Shown here piece after piece: positions 46,595 to 54,848 of a stretch of 64,000 nucleotides of DNA. Under the pieces are notes generated by a model. The model was not told the DNA's origin. It was given only the letters and a program-made list of their open reading frames with translations, and did no database searches. Location of the stretch: positions 1,612,001 through 1,676,000 of the forward strand of contig NZ_AHCF03000003.1 in assembly GCF_000238275.3 (NCBI RefSeq). Direction: 5' to 3'. Within the stretch, counting starts at the first letter, position 1, and every line of letters begins with the position of its first letter. The stretch is from Pseudoalteromonas undina. Lineage in GTDB: Bacteria > Pseudomonadota > Gammaproteobacteria > Enterobacterales > Alteromonadaceae. The position numbers and the translations under genes are program-made.

Positions 46595-47148
46595 TTTACT
46601 GCCCTCACTATGTTCGCACTTTGTTGGCAATGTTCACTCTCATCTTGCACTTGATCGCGCATATATAGCATGGTGTTTAGTAGCCCCTTAGCAATGTGCT
46701 TTTCTACCGTACTTTGACTTAGCTGCATTTGCTGTGCGATCTCTTTTTGGCTCATCCCATATACTTTTTTTAATATAAAACATTTTCTCACTACAGGGCT
46801 TAGCTGCTCAGTAGCACGACAAAATAGTAAAAAACGTTCTTTGGAGGTGTATTCATCTTCTAATTGCATTGATTTAAGCAATTTAGGAAGTTCAGTTTCG
46901 TGATTTAAAGGAGTACTAAATTTATTATCCCATTTAGCTATATGATTTAGGGCGAGATGTTTAGCTGTTTTCAACATATAGCTGCGGGTGTATTGAATAT
47001 CTTGTTTTAGCTCTGCTTCATAACTTTTAACAAAGGTTTCTTGAACAATATCATCAACATCGTCAGGTAACACAATTTTAGACACAAAGCGCCGCAGTTG
47101 CGTGGATATATCTGAGAATGTACTGGCTAATTTAATTCCTCGAGCCAC
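46591..47148 (-). CDS. FecI-type ECF sigma factor
   Basis: 185 residues beginning at a GTG (47148) with AAGGGA eight bases upstream. Region 2 contains LPDDVDDIVQETFVKSYEAE and region 4 contains LSPVVRKCFILKKVYGMSQKEIAQQMQLSQSTVEKHIAKGL (quoted as landmarks: KCFILKKVYGMSQKEIA and STVEKHIAKGL). Family members direct RNA polymerase to the cognate TonB-receptor promoter when the receptor is loaded. It is the first gene of the three-gene unit. No clear Fur box was found upstream, so iron control is unproven. Confidence 0.93.
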   Translation of the reverse strand: MARGIKLASTFSDISTQLRRFVSKIVLPDDVDDIVQETFVKSYEAELKQDIQYTRSYMLKTAKHLALNHIAKWDNKFSTPLNHETELPKLLKSMQLEDEYTSKERFLLFCRATEQLSPVVRKCFILKKVYGMSQKEIAQQMQLSQSTVEKHIAKGLLNTMLYMRDQVQDESEHCQQSANIVRAVK

Positions 47149-47435
47149 GTGGGTAGTCCCTTGTTATTATTATTACGGTAAGATTACGAGTTTTATGGTT
47201 AATTACAAGGCATTTTGTTAATTATTGGTTATTTATTAGTTGCGAATATACGTACTCAGTATAAATGTATTAATATTTATTATATTCTTAATCATTATGG
47301 CTGTATTAAAAGTAGCACCCCTAGCGTTTTTATAGTGAAGCCAAACCCTTATTTAGCTTAATTTTTATTGGGTTGCTGTGTAGTAATTTAATAACCGCAA
47401 CGCTACTATTAACGGATAGAGGCTAGGAGTTAAAA

Positions 47436-48038
47436 ATGAATAATCAAAAATTAGCTGATTTTGAGCTTTACTTTCAAATTGAAGAGAGCAATCGCGTCAA
47501 TCTATTTGCCGTAGATGACGCAGTGGTACCAAAAAGTTTGGCTGAACTAGACGCAGATATTCCGCCTTTATTTAAACTTGCTAACGAAGTCAGTAGTTTA
47601 GATCAAAGCGCTTTAGGCCCTTTGCGTAACTTAGGAGATATTGCCCAAGAACTGACGACGTTTTTACAAGCCCAGTCGCGTAAGATAGATTTGATCATGA
47701 GCCATATTTTAGCTTCAGAACAACCTGAAGATAACTCAATTTATTGCGATAGTTATGGCGGCGGCGGAATTAAGTTTACCAGTGAACATTTGTACACATT
47801 AGGTCAGAAATTTCGTACCAAACTGTTTTTACAGCATGAAGCCTCTGCGGTGTATTGTTATAGCGAAGTTGTTGCTATAGAAAAACAAGACAATGAGCAT
47901 TACCAGTATACCCTGCTATTCGTATCAATAAGAGACAGTGATCAAGAGTTGGTTGTTAGAGCCAGTTTACATGCGCAAACACGCCAACTTAAAAAGCGCC
48001 AACAACTTGAAAAAGCGAAAGAGAGTTCAAACGAGTAA
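47436..48038 (+). CDS. PilZ-like domain protein
   Basis: A 200-residue soluble protein with a good AGGAG ribosome site. Residues about 1-95 are mainly helical. Residues about 98-185 look like a PilZ beta barrel: SIYCDSYGGGGIKF resembles the D/NxSxxG motif, followed by strands KLFLQHE, VYCYSEVVAIEK and YQYTLLFVSI. The RxxxR motif is not obvious, although SRKIDL precedes the barrel. It may be an atypical c-di-GMP receptor. It ends in a charged helix. It stands alone, divergent from the sigma factor gene. The family call is tentative. Confidence 0.6.
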   Translation: MNNQKLADFELYFQIEESNRVNLFAVDDAVVPKSLAELDADIPPLFKLANEVSSLDQSALGPLRNLGDIAQELTTFLQAQSRKIDLIMSHILASEQPEDNSIYCDSYGGGGIKFTSEHLYTLGQKFRTKLFLQHEASAVYCYSEVVAIEKQDNEHYQYTLLFVSIRDSDQELVVRASLHAQTRQLKKRQQLEKAKESSNE

Positions 48039-48158
48039 CACGAGTGTTTATTTACCTGTTTAAATCGCTTTAAATTGTAGTTCAAACGTTTATTTAAAAG
48101 TGACTTAGCTGTAATTGAACTGCTAAACTAGCCCCATCTTTATTTGTATTAAAAATCC

Positions 48159-49214
48159 ATGAACTTTAGACTTTTACCTGAATGGGCCGAGCAAGATGCT
48201 GTTATGCTTACATGGCCTCATAAAAATACCGATTGGGCTGATAATTTAGCGCGTGTTGAACCCGTTTATATTGAACTTGCAAAACATATTACCGCGCAAC
48301 AAGCCTTAGTGATTGTAGCTCATGATGAAGCATTAAAAACCCACATTAACTCATTACTAAATGATGCTGGTATTGAGCAGACCCGTGTATATTTTGTTGT
48401 TACTCCCACTAACGATACGTGGGCGCGCGACCATGGCCCACTTACGTGCAGCGCTATAGAAAAGCCAGAGCAATTAAAAGTCTACGACTTTACCTTTAAT
48501 GGCTGGGGTAATAAGTTTGAAAGTGCCCTTGATAATCAAATAAACCACACATTAGTTAAACAGCTAAGCAATACAAACAACCAGTATCAAGCCCTCGATA
48601 TGGTGCTTGAAGGCGGTGGTATTGAAATTAATGAACATGGTGTATTGCTAACAACTAGCGAATGTTTACTGAATAAAAACCGTAACCCTGATTTAAACCC
48701 AAGTGACATAGAAGTACTTTTAAAAGCGCACTTAGGCGCTACTGATTTTTTATGGGTTGATCATGGTTATTTAGCCGGTGACGACACCGATAGCCACATT
48801 GATACGCTCGTTCGCTTTGCACCTAACAACACCCTTGTGTATGTAAAATGTGACGATAAAAGCGATGAGCATTTTAGCGCGCTAGATGCCATGGAAAAAC
48901 AACTACAAAGCTTTAAAACTGCTGATAACACCCCATATAAGCTAATTGAGTTACCGTGGCCAAAAGCCGTGTATGACGATGAAAATACGCGTCTACCTGC
49001 CACCTATGCAAATTACTTAATTATAAATAACGCAGTATTAGTGCCTATTTATGACGATGTAAACGACCAACGTGCTTTAACACAAGTTCAAAAAGCATAC
49101 CCAGAGCACACAATTATTGGTGTAAATTGCTTACCTATTATTGAGCAATTTGGCAGTCTTCACTGCATTACAATGCAATTACCTCGTGGATTTTTAGCTG
49201 GAGCAGCACAATGA
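48159..49214 (+). CDS. aguA: Agmatine deiminase
   Basis: A 351-residue member of the guanidino-group modifying superfamily (PAD_porph). Landmarks are LPEWAEQDAVMLTWPH at the start, TNDTWARDHGP, VLEGGGIEIN, DTDSHIDTLVRF and the nucleophile Cys336 in GSLHCITMQ. It hydrolyses agmatine to N-carbamoylputrescine and ammonia. Its stop overlaps the start of aguB by 4 bp (ATGA). The two enzymes together form the arginine-decarboxylase-dependent route to putrescine. Confidence 0.96.
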   Translation: MNFRLLPEWAEQDAVMLTWPHKNTDWADNLARVEPVYIELAKHITAQQALVIVAHDEALKTHINSLLNDAGIEQTRVYFVVTPTNDTWARDHGPLTCSAIEKPEQLKVYDFTFNGWGNKFESALDNQINHTLVKQLSNTNNQYQALDMVLEGGGIEINEHGVLLTTSECLLNKNRNPDLNPSDIEVLLKAHLGATDFLWVDHGYLAGDDTDSHIDTLVRFAPNNTLVYVKCDDKSDEHFSALDAMEKQLQSFKTADNTPYKLIELPWPKAVYDDENTRLPATYANYLIINNAVLVPIYDDVNDQRALTQVQKAYPEHTIIGVNCLPIIEQFGSLHCITMQLPRGFLAGAAQ

Positions 49215-50104
49215 CAAGCCCTGCACATTTATCAGTTGCCTTAGTGCAACAAAGCAACAGTGACAACGCTGAACATAATATTGAAAAGTCAATTGCGGGC
49301 ATTCGCGATGCAGCTAGTAAAGGCGCGCAACTTGTTGTATTACAAGAGTTACACCGCAGTTTATATTTTTGCCAAACCGAAGACGTTGATGTATTTGATT
49401 TGGCCGAAACAATACCAGGCCCAAGTAGCAACACTTTAGGCGAACTCGCAAAAGAGCTCGGTATTGTTATTGTAGCTTCATTATTTGAGAAACGTGCTAC
49501 GGGTCTTTATCACAATACCGCCGTGGTGCTTGAAAAAGACGGCAGCATTGCAGGTAAATACCGTAAAATGCATATTCCAGACGACCCAGGGTTTTATGAA
49601 AAATTTTACTTTACTCCCGGAGACTTAGGCTTTGAGCCTATTCAAACCTCAGTAGGTAAGCTTGGCGTGCTGGTGTGTTGGGATCAATGGTTTCCTGAAG
49701 CCGCGCGTTTAATGGCAATGGCCGGTGCTGAACTTTTGATCTACCCGACAGCTATTGGCTGGGATCCACGCGATGATAAAGACGAGCAAACCCGCCAAAA
49801 AGATGCTTGGGTTATTTCACAACGAGCGCATGCGGTTGCTAATGGCGTTCCGGTGATTAGTTGTAATCGAGTTGGTCATGAAAGCGACCCTAGCGGTCAA
49901 AGTGACGGCATTCAATTTTGGGGCAACTCGTTTATTGCAGGCCCTCAAGGCGAGATGTTGGCAGAGGCTGATAACCAAAATGAACAAATATTAATGGTAA
50001 AACTTGATCAAAAACGTAGCGAGAACGTAAGACGTATTTGGCCGTATTTACGCGACCGTAGGATTGATCATTATCAAGATTTAACAAAAATTTACCGTGA
50101 CTAA
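49211..50104 (+). CDS. aguB: N-carbamoylputrescine amidohydrolase
   Basis: A 297-residue nitrilase-superfamily enzyme with the Glu-Lys-Cys triad in LVVLQELHRS, KYRKMHIPDDPGFYEKFYF (Lys in YRKMHIP) and LVCWDQWFPEAARL (Cys156). It hydrolyses N-carbamoylputrescine to putrescine, CO2 and ammonia. It is translationally coupled to aguA. A hairpin lies 10 bp after its stop codon, before mfd. Confidence 0.96.
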   Translation: MTSPAHLSVALVQQSNSDNAEHNIEKSIAGIRDAASKGAQLVVLQELHRSLYFCQTEDVDVFDLAETIPGPSSNTLGELAKELGIVIVASLFEKRATGLYHNTAVVLEKDGSIAGKYRKMHIPDDPGFYEKFYFTPGDLGFEPIQTSVGKLGVLVCWDQWFPEAARLMAMAGAELLIYPTAIGWDPRDDKDEQTRQKDAWVISQRAHAVANGVPVISCNRVGHESDPSGQSDGIQFWGNSFIAGPQGEMLAEADNQNEQILMVKLDQKRSENVRRIWPYLRDRRIDHYQDLTKIYRD

Positions 50105-50114
50105 ATAATAATGT

Positions 50115-50135
50115 GGCTCTTATTCGTTAAGAGCC
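50115..50135 (+). terminator. Hairpin between aguB and mfd
   Basis: An 8-bp stem GGCTCTTA / TAAGAGCC (50115-50122 with 50128-50135) with loop TTCGT is followed by TAATTTAAT. It may be a partial terminator, leaving mfd with a separate or read-through promoter. Confidence 0.5.
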
Positions 50136-50154
50136 TAATTTAATGGAGTAATTA

Positions 50155-53100
50155 ATGGCGTTTGAGCAATGGGCAGCCTTGCCTTGGGTAAAATCTCAAA
50201 AAGATAAAATTCAATGGGGCGAACTTCTAGGCAGTGGCTTAAGCATTGCTATTGCACAAGGTGTTAAGCAGCAAGACAACTTAGTGTTAATTGTTACCCC
50301 TGATACACCAAGTGCCCTGCGCCTTGAAACCGAATTAGAGTACTTGCTGCCTGATAACCCAGTAATGGTTTTTCCAGATTGGGAAACATTGCCTTATGAT
50401 CACTTCTCGCCCCACCAAGATATTATTTCAGCACGTTTAGCAACACTCAACACACTGAAAAAAGAGCAACAAAGCGTACTCATTGTTCCGGTATCAACCT
50501 TGATGCTGCGCACCGCCCCAGCATCATTTATATACGGCTCAACGCTGAGTTTTAAAGTCGGCGATAGATTAGATACTCATGCTCTGAGGGACAATTTAGA
50601 GCAGGCAGGTTACTTACATGTGCAACAAGTTATGGAGCATGGCGAGTACGCTATACGCGGCTCAATTGTTGATTTATACCCCATGGGGAGTAAGCATCCA
50701 TTTAGGCTCGACTTTTTTGATGATGAGCTTGATACCATCCGTTTATTTGATGTGGAAACTCAGCGCTCAGACGAAAAAGTAGAAAAAATTGAGCTACTAC
50801 CTGCTCATGAGTTTCCTACTAACGAATCAGATATTGAACGTTTCAGAATAAGCTATCGTGAAAAATTTGGCGCAAGTGCTGAGCAAGACTCAGTCTACAT
50901 GCAGGTCAGCAAAGGTAATTGGCCAGCAGGTATAGAATATTACATGCCGCTGTTTTTTGAAGGCTTAGCAACCATTTTTGACTACTTGCCTGACTCAACA
51001 ACCGTCATGCAATTAGGGGATTTAGAGCATGCAGCAGATAACTTTTGGCACGATGTTAATGTACGCTATGAGAACCGCCGTGTAGATCCTCTGCGCCCAC
51101 TATTACCGCCCGATGAGTTATATCAGCCAATTAATGAGCTGTTTTCTAATTTAGGCAATTATGGCCGCATTCGTCTATCGCAAGCAAAGTTAGGCACAAA
51201 AGCAGGCAATAAAAATCTCGCAGTTAATGAGTTGCCCAATGTACGCATCGATCATAAACAACATCAACCCTACGATGCATTTATTAACTATGTAGCTGAA
51301 CAAAAAAAGAAAAAAGGCCGAGTTGTTATTAGCGTTGAGTCGGACGGTCGACGCGAATCATTACTGAGTATATTAAAACCCAGCGGCTTAAAATTTAAAG
51401 AGTTTGATAGCTTTGAGCAGTTTACCAACAGCAGTAATGACGTTGGTTTAATTGTCAGTCCGCTTGAGCAAAGTGTGGTGCTTAGCACAAAACCTAGCTT
51501 GAGCATTATTACCGAGCAAGAATTGCTTGGGATTAAAGTATCACAACGTAGACGCCGTAAGCACAAGTATGAAGCAAGCCAAGACGCGTTAATTCGTAAC
51601 TTAGCAGAACTTAAAGAAGGTCAACCGGTTGTGCACCTTGACCATGGTGTGGGCCGTTATCAAGGGCTGCAAACGATTGATGCCGCCGATGTGGTGACTG
51701 AATTTGTGACTATTACTTATGCAGGTGAAGCAAAACTGTATGTGCCGGTATCGGCACTTCATATGCTTAGTCGTTATTCTGGAGGTGAAGAGGCCAGTGC
51801 GCCACTGCATAAGCTCGGCTCTGATGCCTGGGATAAAGCGAAAAAACGCGCCGCTGAAAAAGTACGCGATGTGGCTGCAGAGTTACTCGATATTTACGCA
51901 CAACGCCAAGCCAAGCCAGGTAATAAGTTTACGCTTGATGGCCAAGCTTATCGCCAATTTAGTGATAGCTTTCCGTTTGAAGAAACAGATGATCAACGTA
52001 ACGCCATTGAAGCGGTACTTGGTGACATGCAGTCAAAACAAGCCATGGATCGTTTAGTATGTGGTGATGTTGGTTTTGGTAAAACCGAAGTAGCTATGCG
52101 GGCAGCCTTTGTAGCTGTTAACGATAATAAGCAGGTGGCTATTTTAGTCCCTACCACCCTACTTGCTCAACAACACTACGATAACTTTAAAGACCGCTTT
52201 GCTGATTTTCCAATTGAAGTGGGGGTGCTATCGCGTTTTAATTCGGCCAAAGAGCAAAAAGAAACCCTTGAAAGAATGAATGATGGCAAGCTAGATGTGG
52301 TTATTGGCACTCATAAATTGATTCAACAAGATATCAACTTTAAAGATTTAGGCCTGTTAATTGTTGATGAAGAACACCGATTTGGGGTTCGTCAAAAAGA
52401 AAAAATTAAAGCCCTGAGAGCAGATGTTGACATACTCACTCTTACCGCAACCCCTATTCCGCGTACATTAAACATGGCGATGAGTGGCATGCGTGATTTA
52501 TCAATTATTGCCACTCCACCGGCTAAACGTTTAGCGGTTAAAACCTTTGTACGCCAACGCGACGAAGAGCTTATTCGCGAAGCGGTACTACGTGAAATTA
52601 AACGTGGCGGCCAAGTATACTTTTTACATAACAACGTAGAAACTATTGAACGTGTCGCTCAAGAAATTAGCGAATGGGTGCCAGAAGCAACAGTAACCTC
52701 TGCACATGGTCAAATGCGAGAGCAAGAGCTTGAGCAAATAATGACCGACTTTTATCATCAAAAATACAATGTCCTTGTGTGTACCACGATTATTGAAACC
52801 GGTATTGATGTGCCCACAGCAAATACCATAATTATGGATAGAGCCGATAAACTTGGTCTTGCTCAGCTACACCAATTACGCGGACGTGTAGGTAGAAGCC
52901 ATCACCAAGCCTATGCTTATTTACTTACCGGCAACCCTAAGGCACTCTCTAAAGATGCGAAAAAACGTTTAGACGCGATTGCATCACTGGAAGATTTAGG
53001 TGCAGGCTTTGCCTTAGCAACTCATGATTTAGAAATTCGTGGTGCGGGTGAGCTATTAGGCGATGATCAATCAGGGCAAATGCAGACCATTGGTTTTAAT

Positions 53101-53628
53101 TTGTATATGGAAATGCTTGAGCAGGCCGTTAACGCGCTTAAAAATGGTCAAGAGCCAACCCTTGAAAATCTATTACAAAAACAAACAGAAGTAGACTTAA
53201 AGCTACCTGCTTTGTTACCAGATGATTATATTCATGATGTTAACGCGCGTTTAGGTATGTACAAGCGAGTAGCAAGTTGTGCTAACCTTGCTGATATTGA
53301 TGAGCTGCAAGTTGAATTAATAGACCGCTTTGGTTTATTGCCCGATGCAGCTAAAAACTTATTTAGTTTACAACAACTAAAGATGCAAGCGAGTAATCTA
53401 GGCATAACCAAAATAGAGGCAAACCCGAAAGGGGGCTACTTTGAGTTTAGTCAAAATACTAAGGTTAATCCTAGCTTCATTATTGGTTTGATACAAAGTG
53501 CGCCACATATTTATAAGATGGATGGCGCAAATAAATTACGCTTTGCCATTAGCGAGGCGAATGCCCGTGAACGCTTAAAAATGATCACTGCTATGATTGC
53601 AGATTTCGAAAAAAAGGTTAGCCATTAA
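50155..53628 (+). CDS. mfd: Transcription-repair coupling factor
   Basis: At 1157 residues it has normal Mfd length and domain order: UvrB-like D1-D2 (FPDWETLPYDHFSPHQDIISARL), the RNA-polymerase interacting domain (VHLDHGVGRYQGLQ, YAGEAKLYVPVSALHMLSRY), a RecG-like SF2 translocase with Walker A GDVGFGKTEVAMRAAF near 638 and DEEH near 740, TATPIPRTLNMAM, RGRVGRS, and a C-terminal TRCF domain. It removes RNA polymerase stalled at lesions and recruits UvrA. csiV begins within its stop codon. Confidence 0.98.
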   Translation: MAFEQWAALPWVKSQKDKIQWGELLGSGLSIAIAQGVKQQDNLVLIVTPDTPSALRLETELEYLLPDNPVMVFPDWETLPYDHFSPHQDIISARLATLNTLKKEQQSVLIVPVSTLMLRTAPASFIYGSTLSFKVGDRLDTHALRDNLEQAGYLHVQQVMEHGEYAIRGSIVDLYPMGSKHPFRLDFFDDELDTIRLFDVETQRSDEKVEKIELLPAHEFPTNESDIERFRISYREKFGASAEQDSVYMQVSKGNWPAGIEYYMPLFFEGLATIFDYLPDSTTVMQLGDLEHAADNFWHDVNVRYENRRVDPLRPLLPPDELYQPINELFSNLGNYGRIRLSQAKLGTKAGNKNLAVNELPNVRIDHKQHQPYDAFINYVAEQKKKKGRVVISVESDGRRESLLSILKPSGLKFKEFDSFEQFTNSSNDVGLIVSPLEQSVVLSTKPSLSIITEQELLGIKVSQRRRRKHKYEASQDALIRNLAELKEGQPVVHLDHGVGRYQGLQTIDAADVVTEFVTITYAGEAKLYVPVSALHMLSRYSGGEEASAPLHKLGSDAWDKAKKRAAEKVRDVAAELLDIYAQRQAKPGNKFTLDGQAYRQFSDSFPFEETDDQRNAIEAVLGDMQSKQAMDRLVCGDVGFGKTEVAMRAAFVAVNDNKQVAILVPTTLLAQQHYDNFKDRFADFPIEVGVLSRFNSAKEQKETLERMNDGKLDVVIGTHKLIQQDINFKDLGLLIVDEEHRFGVRQKEKIKALRADVDILTLTATPIPRTLNMAMSGMRDLSIIATPPAKRLAVKTFVRQRDEELIREAVLREIKRGGQVYFLHNNVETIERVAQEISEWVPEATVTSAHGQMREQELEQIMTDFYHQKYNVLVCTTIIETGIDVPTANTIIMDRADKLGLAQLHQLRGRVGRSHHQAYAYLLTGNPKALSKDAKKRLDAIASLEDLGAGFALATHDLEIRGAGELLGDDQSGQMQTIGFNLYMEMLEQAVNALKNGQEPTLENLLQKQTEVDLKLPALLPDDYIHDVNARLGMYKRVASCANLADIDELQVELIDRFGLLPDAAKNLFSLQQLKMQASNLGITKIEANPKGGYFEFSQNTKVNPSFIIGLIQSAPHIYKMDGANKLRFAISEANARERLKMITAMIADFEKKVSH

Positions 53629-54464
53629 TGTTGCTGAAAAAATCGCTGGTTGTTTTATGCTGCTTGTTTAGTAGTACTGCATTTGCAGAGCGTTGGTTTG
53701 AAGTAGAAGTGTTGATATTTAAACAACGCCCTGCTCCATACCTACAAGAAGACTTTAGCTTAAAGCACGACGCCATAGAAGATAAAAACACCTTAGATTT
53801 ACTAAGCCCTGTTTATAAAAAACAAGCAATGGACGCGTGTATAAATGGCGATCCGCGTTTTCAAAAACGTACCTTTGCTGACACTTTAGTCAACTCAAAT
53901 CCTCAGTCAGCAGCGTGTAACGACAGCATTGATTATGTAAAAAGTTACGATGTGTTACCAGTAATACCTCAAGCACCTGCACAAGAGACGATGGAGCAAA
54001 CTTACCTGTTAGCCCCTGAGCAATTGCAGTTTCAATCACAACGCCAAGCTCTAAACCGCAAAGGACTAACTCCTTTATTGCATACCGGGTGGCGATTTGA
54101 GGGTGCGAGCAAGTCACGCTCGCCTAGCATTCATTTGTTTGCAGGCAGCCAATTAAAAAACAATATAAACACTGCGATTAGTTACGCCGATTCTGATTTT
54201 ATTAGCTTAATAAATACGCCTAAACCACTATTTGACGAAGCTCAATCTTCCGACATGAAATGGGAGTTAGATGGGCTATTTAAAATACACTTGCGCCATT
54301 ACTTATTTATTAATGCACACTATGATATAAGTGAAAAACGTGACAATGGCGATCTAGAATCAGCCCGTTTTTCACAGTTTAGACGGGTGTTTAGTGAAGA
54401 CATTCATTATTTTGATCACCCTCGTATGGGGATGATTGTGCAAATTCGAAAATTTAACCATTAA
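53628..54464 (+). CDS. csiV: CsiV-family peptidoglycan-binding protein
   Basis: A 278-residue exported protein. The signal peptide ends near TAFAE (residue about 20); the mature protein starts RWFEVEVLIFKQRP, the CsiV family signature, and contains HTGWRFEG, IHLFAG, LDGLFKIHLRHYLFINAHY and FRRVFSEDIHYFDHPRMGMIVQI. The family is described as binding peptidoglycan and is often found after mfd. Its ATG overlaps the mfd stop (TAATG). The fold is probably beta-rich and periplasmic. Its cellular role here is inferred from the family only. Confidence 0.88.
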   Translation: MLLKKSLVVLCCLFSSTAFAERWFEVEVLIFKQRPAPYLQEDFSLKHDAIEDKNTLDLLSPVYKKQAMDACINGDPRFQKRTFADTLVNSNPQSAACNDSIDYVKSYDVLPVIPQAPAQETMEQTYLLAPEQLQFQSQRQALNRKGLTPLLHTGWRFEGASKSRSPSIHLFAGSQLKNNINTAISYADSDFISLINTPKPLFDEAQSSDMKWELDGLFKIHLRHYLFINAHYDISEKRDNGDLESARFSQFRRVFSEDIHYFDHPRMGMIVQIRKFNH

Positions 54465-54473
54465 CAGTATTTA

Positions 54474-54520
54474 GGGTCTGTTGACCTTTGCAAATTTAAT
54501 CTTGAAAGATCAACAGACCC
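54474..54520. repeat. Long near-perfect hairpin after csiV
   Basis: GGGTCTGTTGACCTTT (54474-54489) is inverted with one mismatch at 54505-54520 (AAAGATCAACAGACCC), leaving a 15-base loop. Lack of a T tract argues against a simple terminator. It may be a remnant of transposon ends or a mobile hairpin, and it sits within 20 bp of the next gene's ribosome site. Confidence 0.6.
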
Positions 54521-54539
54521 CAATCAAAGGAAAATAACA

Positions 54540-54794
54540 ATGAAAAAATTACTCATTATTGCAGCGGCACTGACTCTTGCTGCTTGTTCAAAAGTAAACT
54601 TAGAAAATTATGAAAAGATTAAAATTGGTATGGACAAAACAGAAGTTGAAGCTCTTTTAGGCAGTGCTGATAATTGTATAGAAAAAACACTGCATACTAG
54701 TTGTACTTGGGGTAATGACGCTAAAAATATCGAAATTACCTTAGTATCAGACAAAGTAACGCTATACAGCAAAAAAGGACTAACGGATAAATAG
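54540..54794 (+). CDS. Small lipoprotein with BamE/SmpA-like domain
   Basis: An 84-residue lipoprotein. The lipobox LAAC has the acylated Cys16. The mature part contains NLENYEKIKIGMDKTEVEALLG, the start of a BamE/DUF3862-like fold, and two cysteines (DNCIEK, TSCTWG) likely to pair. The serine after the lipid-attached cysteine predicts sorting to the outer membrane. Its function is unknown. AAAGGAAAA provides the ribosome site, and a terminator follows. Confidence 0.85.
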   Translation: MKKLLIIAAALTLAACSKVNLENYEKIKIGMDKTEVEALLGSADNCIEKTLHTSCTWGNDAKNIEITLVSDKVTLYSKKGLTDK

Positions 54795-54815
54795 TCTAGT
54801 TTAGTTTAAGTAAAG

Positions 54816-54848
54816 AAGAGGAATAACCTGTGTTATTCCTCTTTTTTA
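54816..54848. terminator. Bidirectional terminator after the lipoprotein gene
   Basis: A perfect 12-bp stem AAGAGGAATAAC / GTTATTCCTCTT (54816-54827 with 54832-54843), loop CTGT, then a T run. The second arm overlaps the last codons of the convergent membrane-protein gene (stop at 54833-54835). Confidence 0.85.

Noticed and set aside
47149..47435. Possible Fur box before the FecI-type gene
   Set aside because: TAATCATTAT-like AT-rich sequence is present, but it does not give the paired 7-1-7 pattern of a Fur site.
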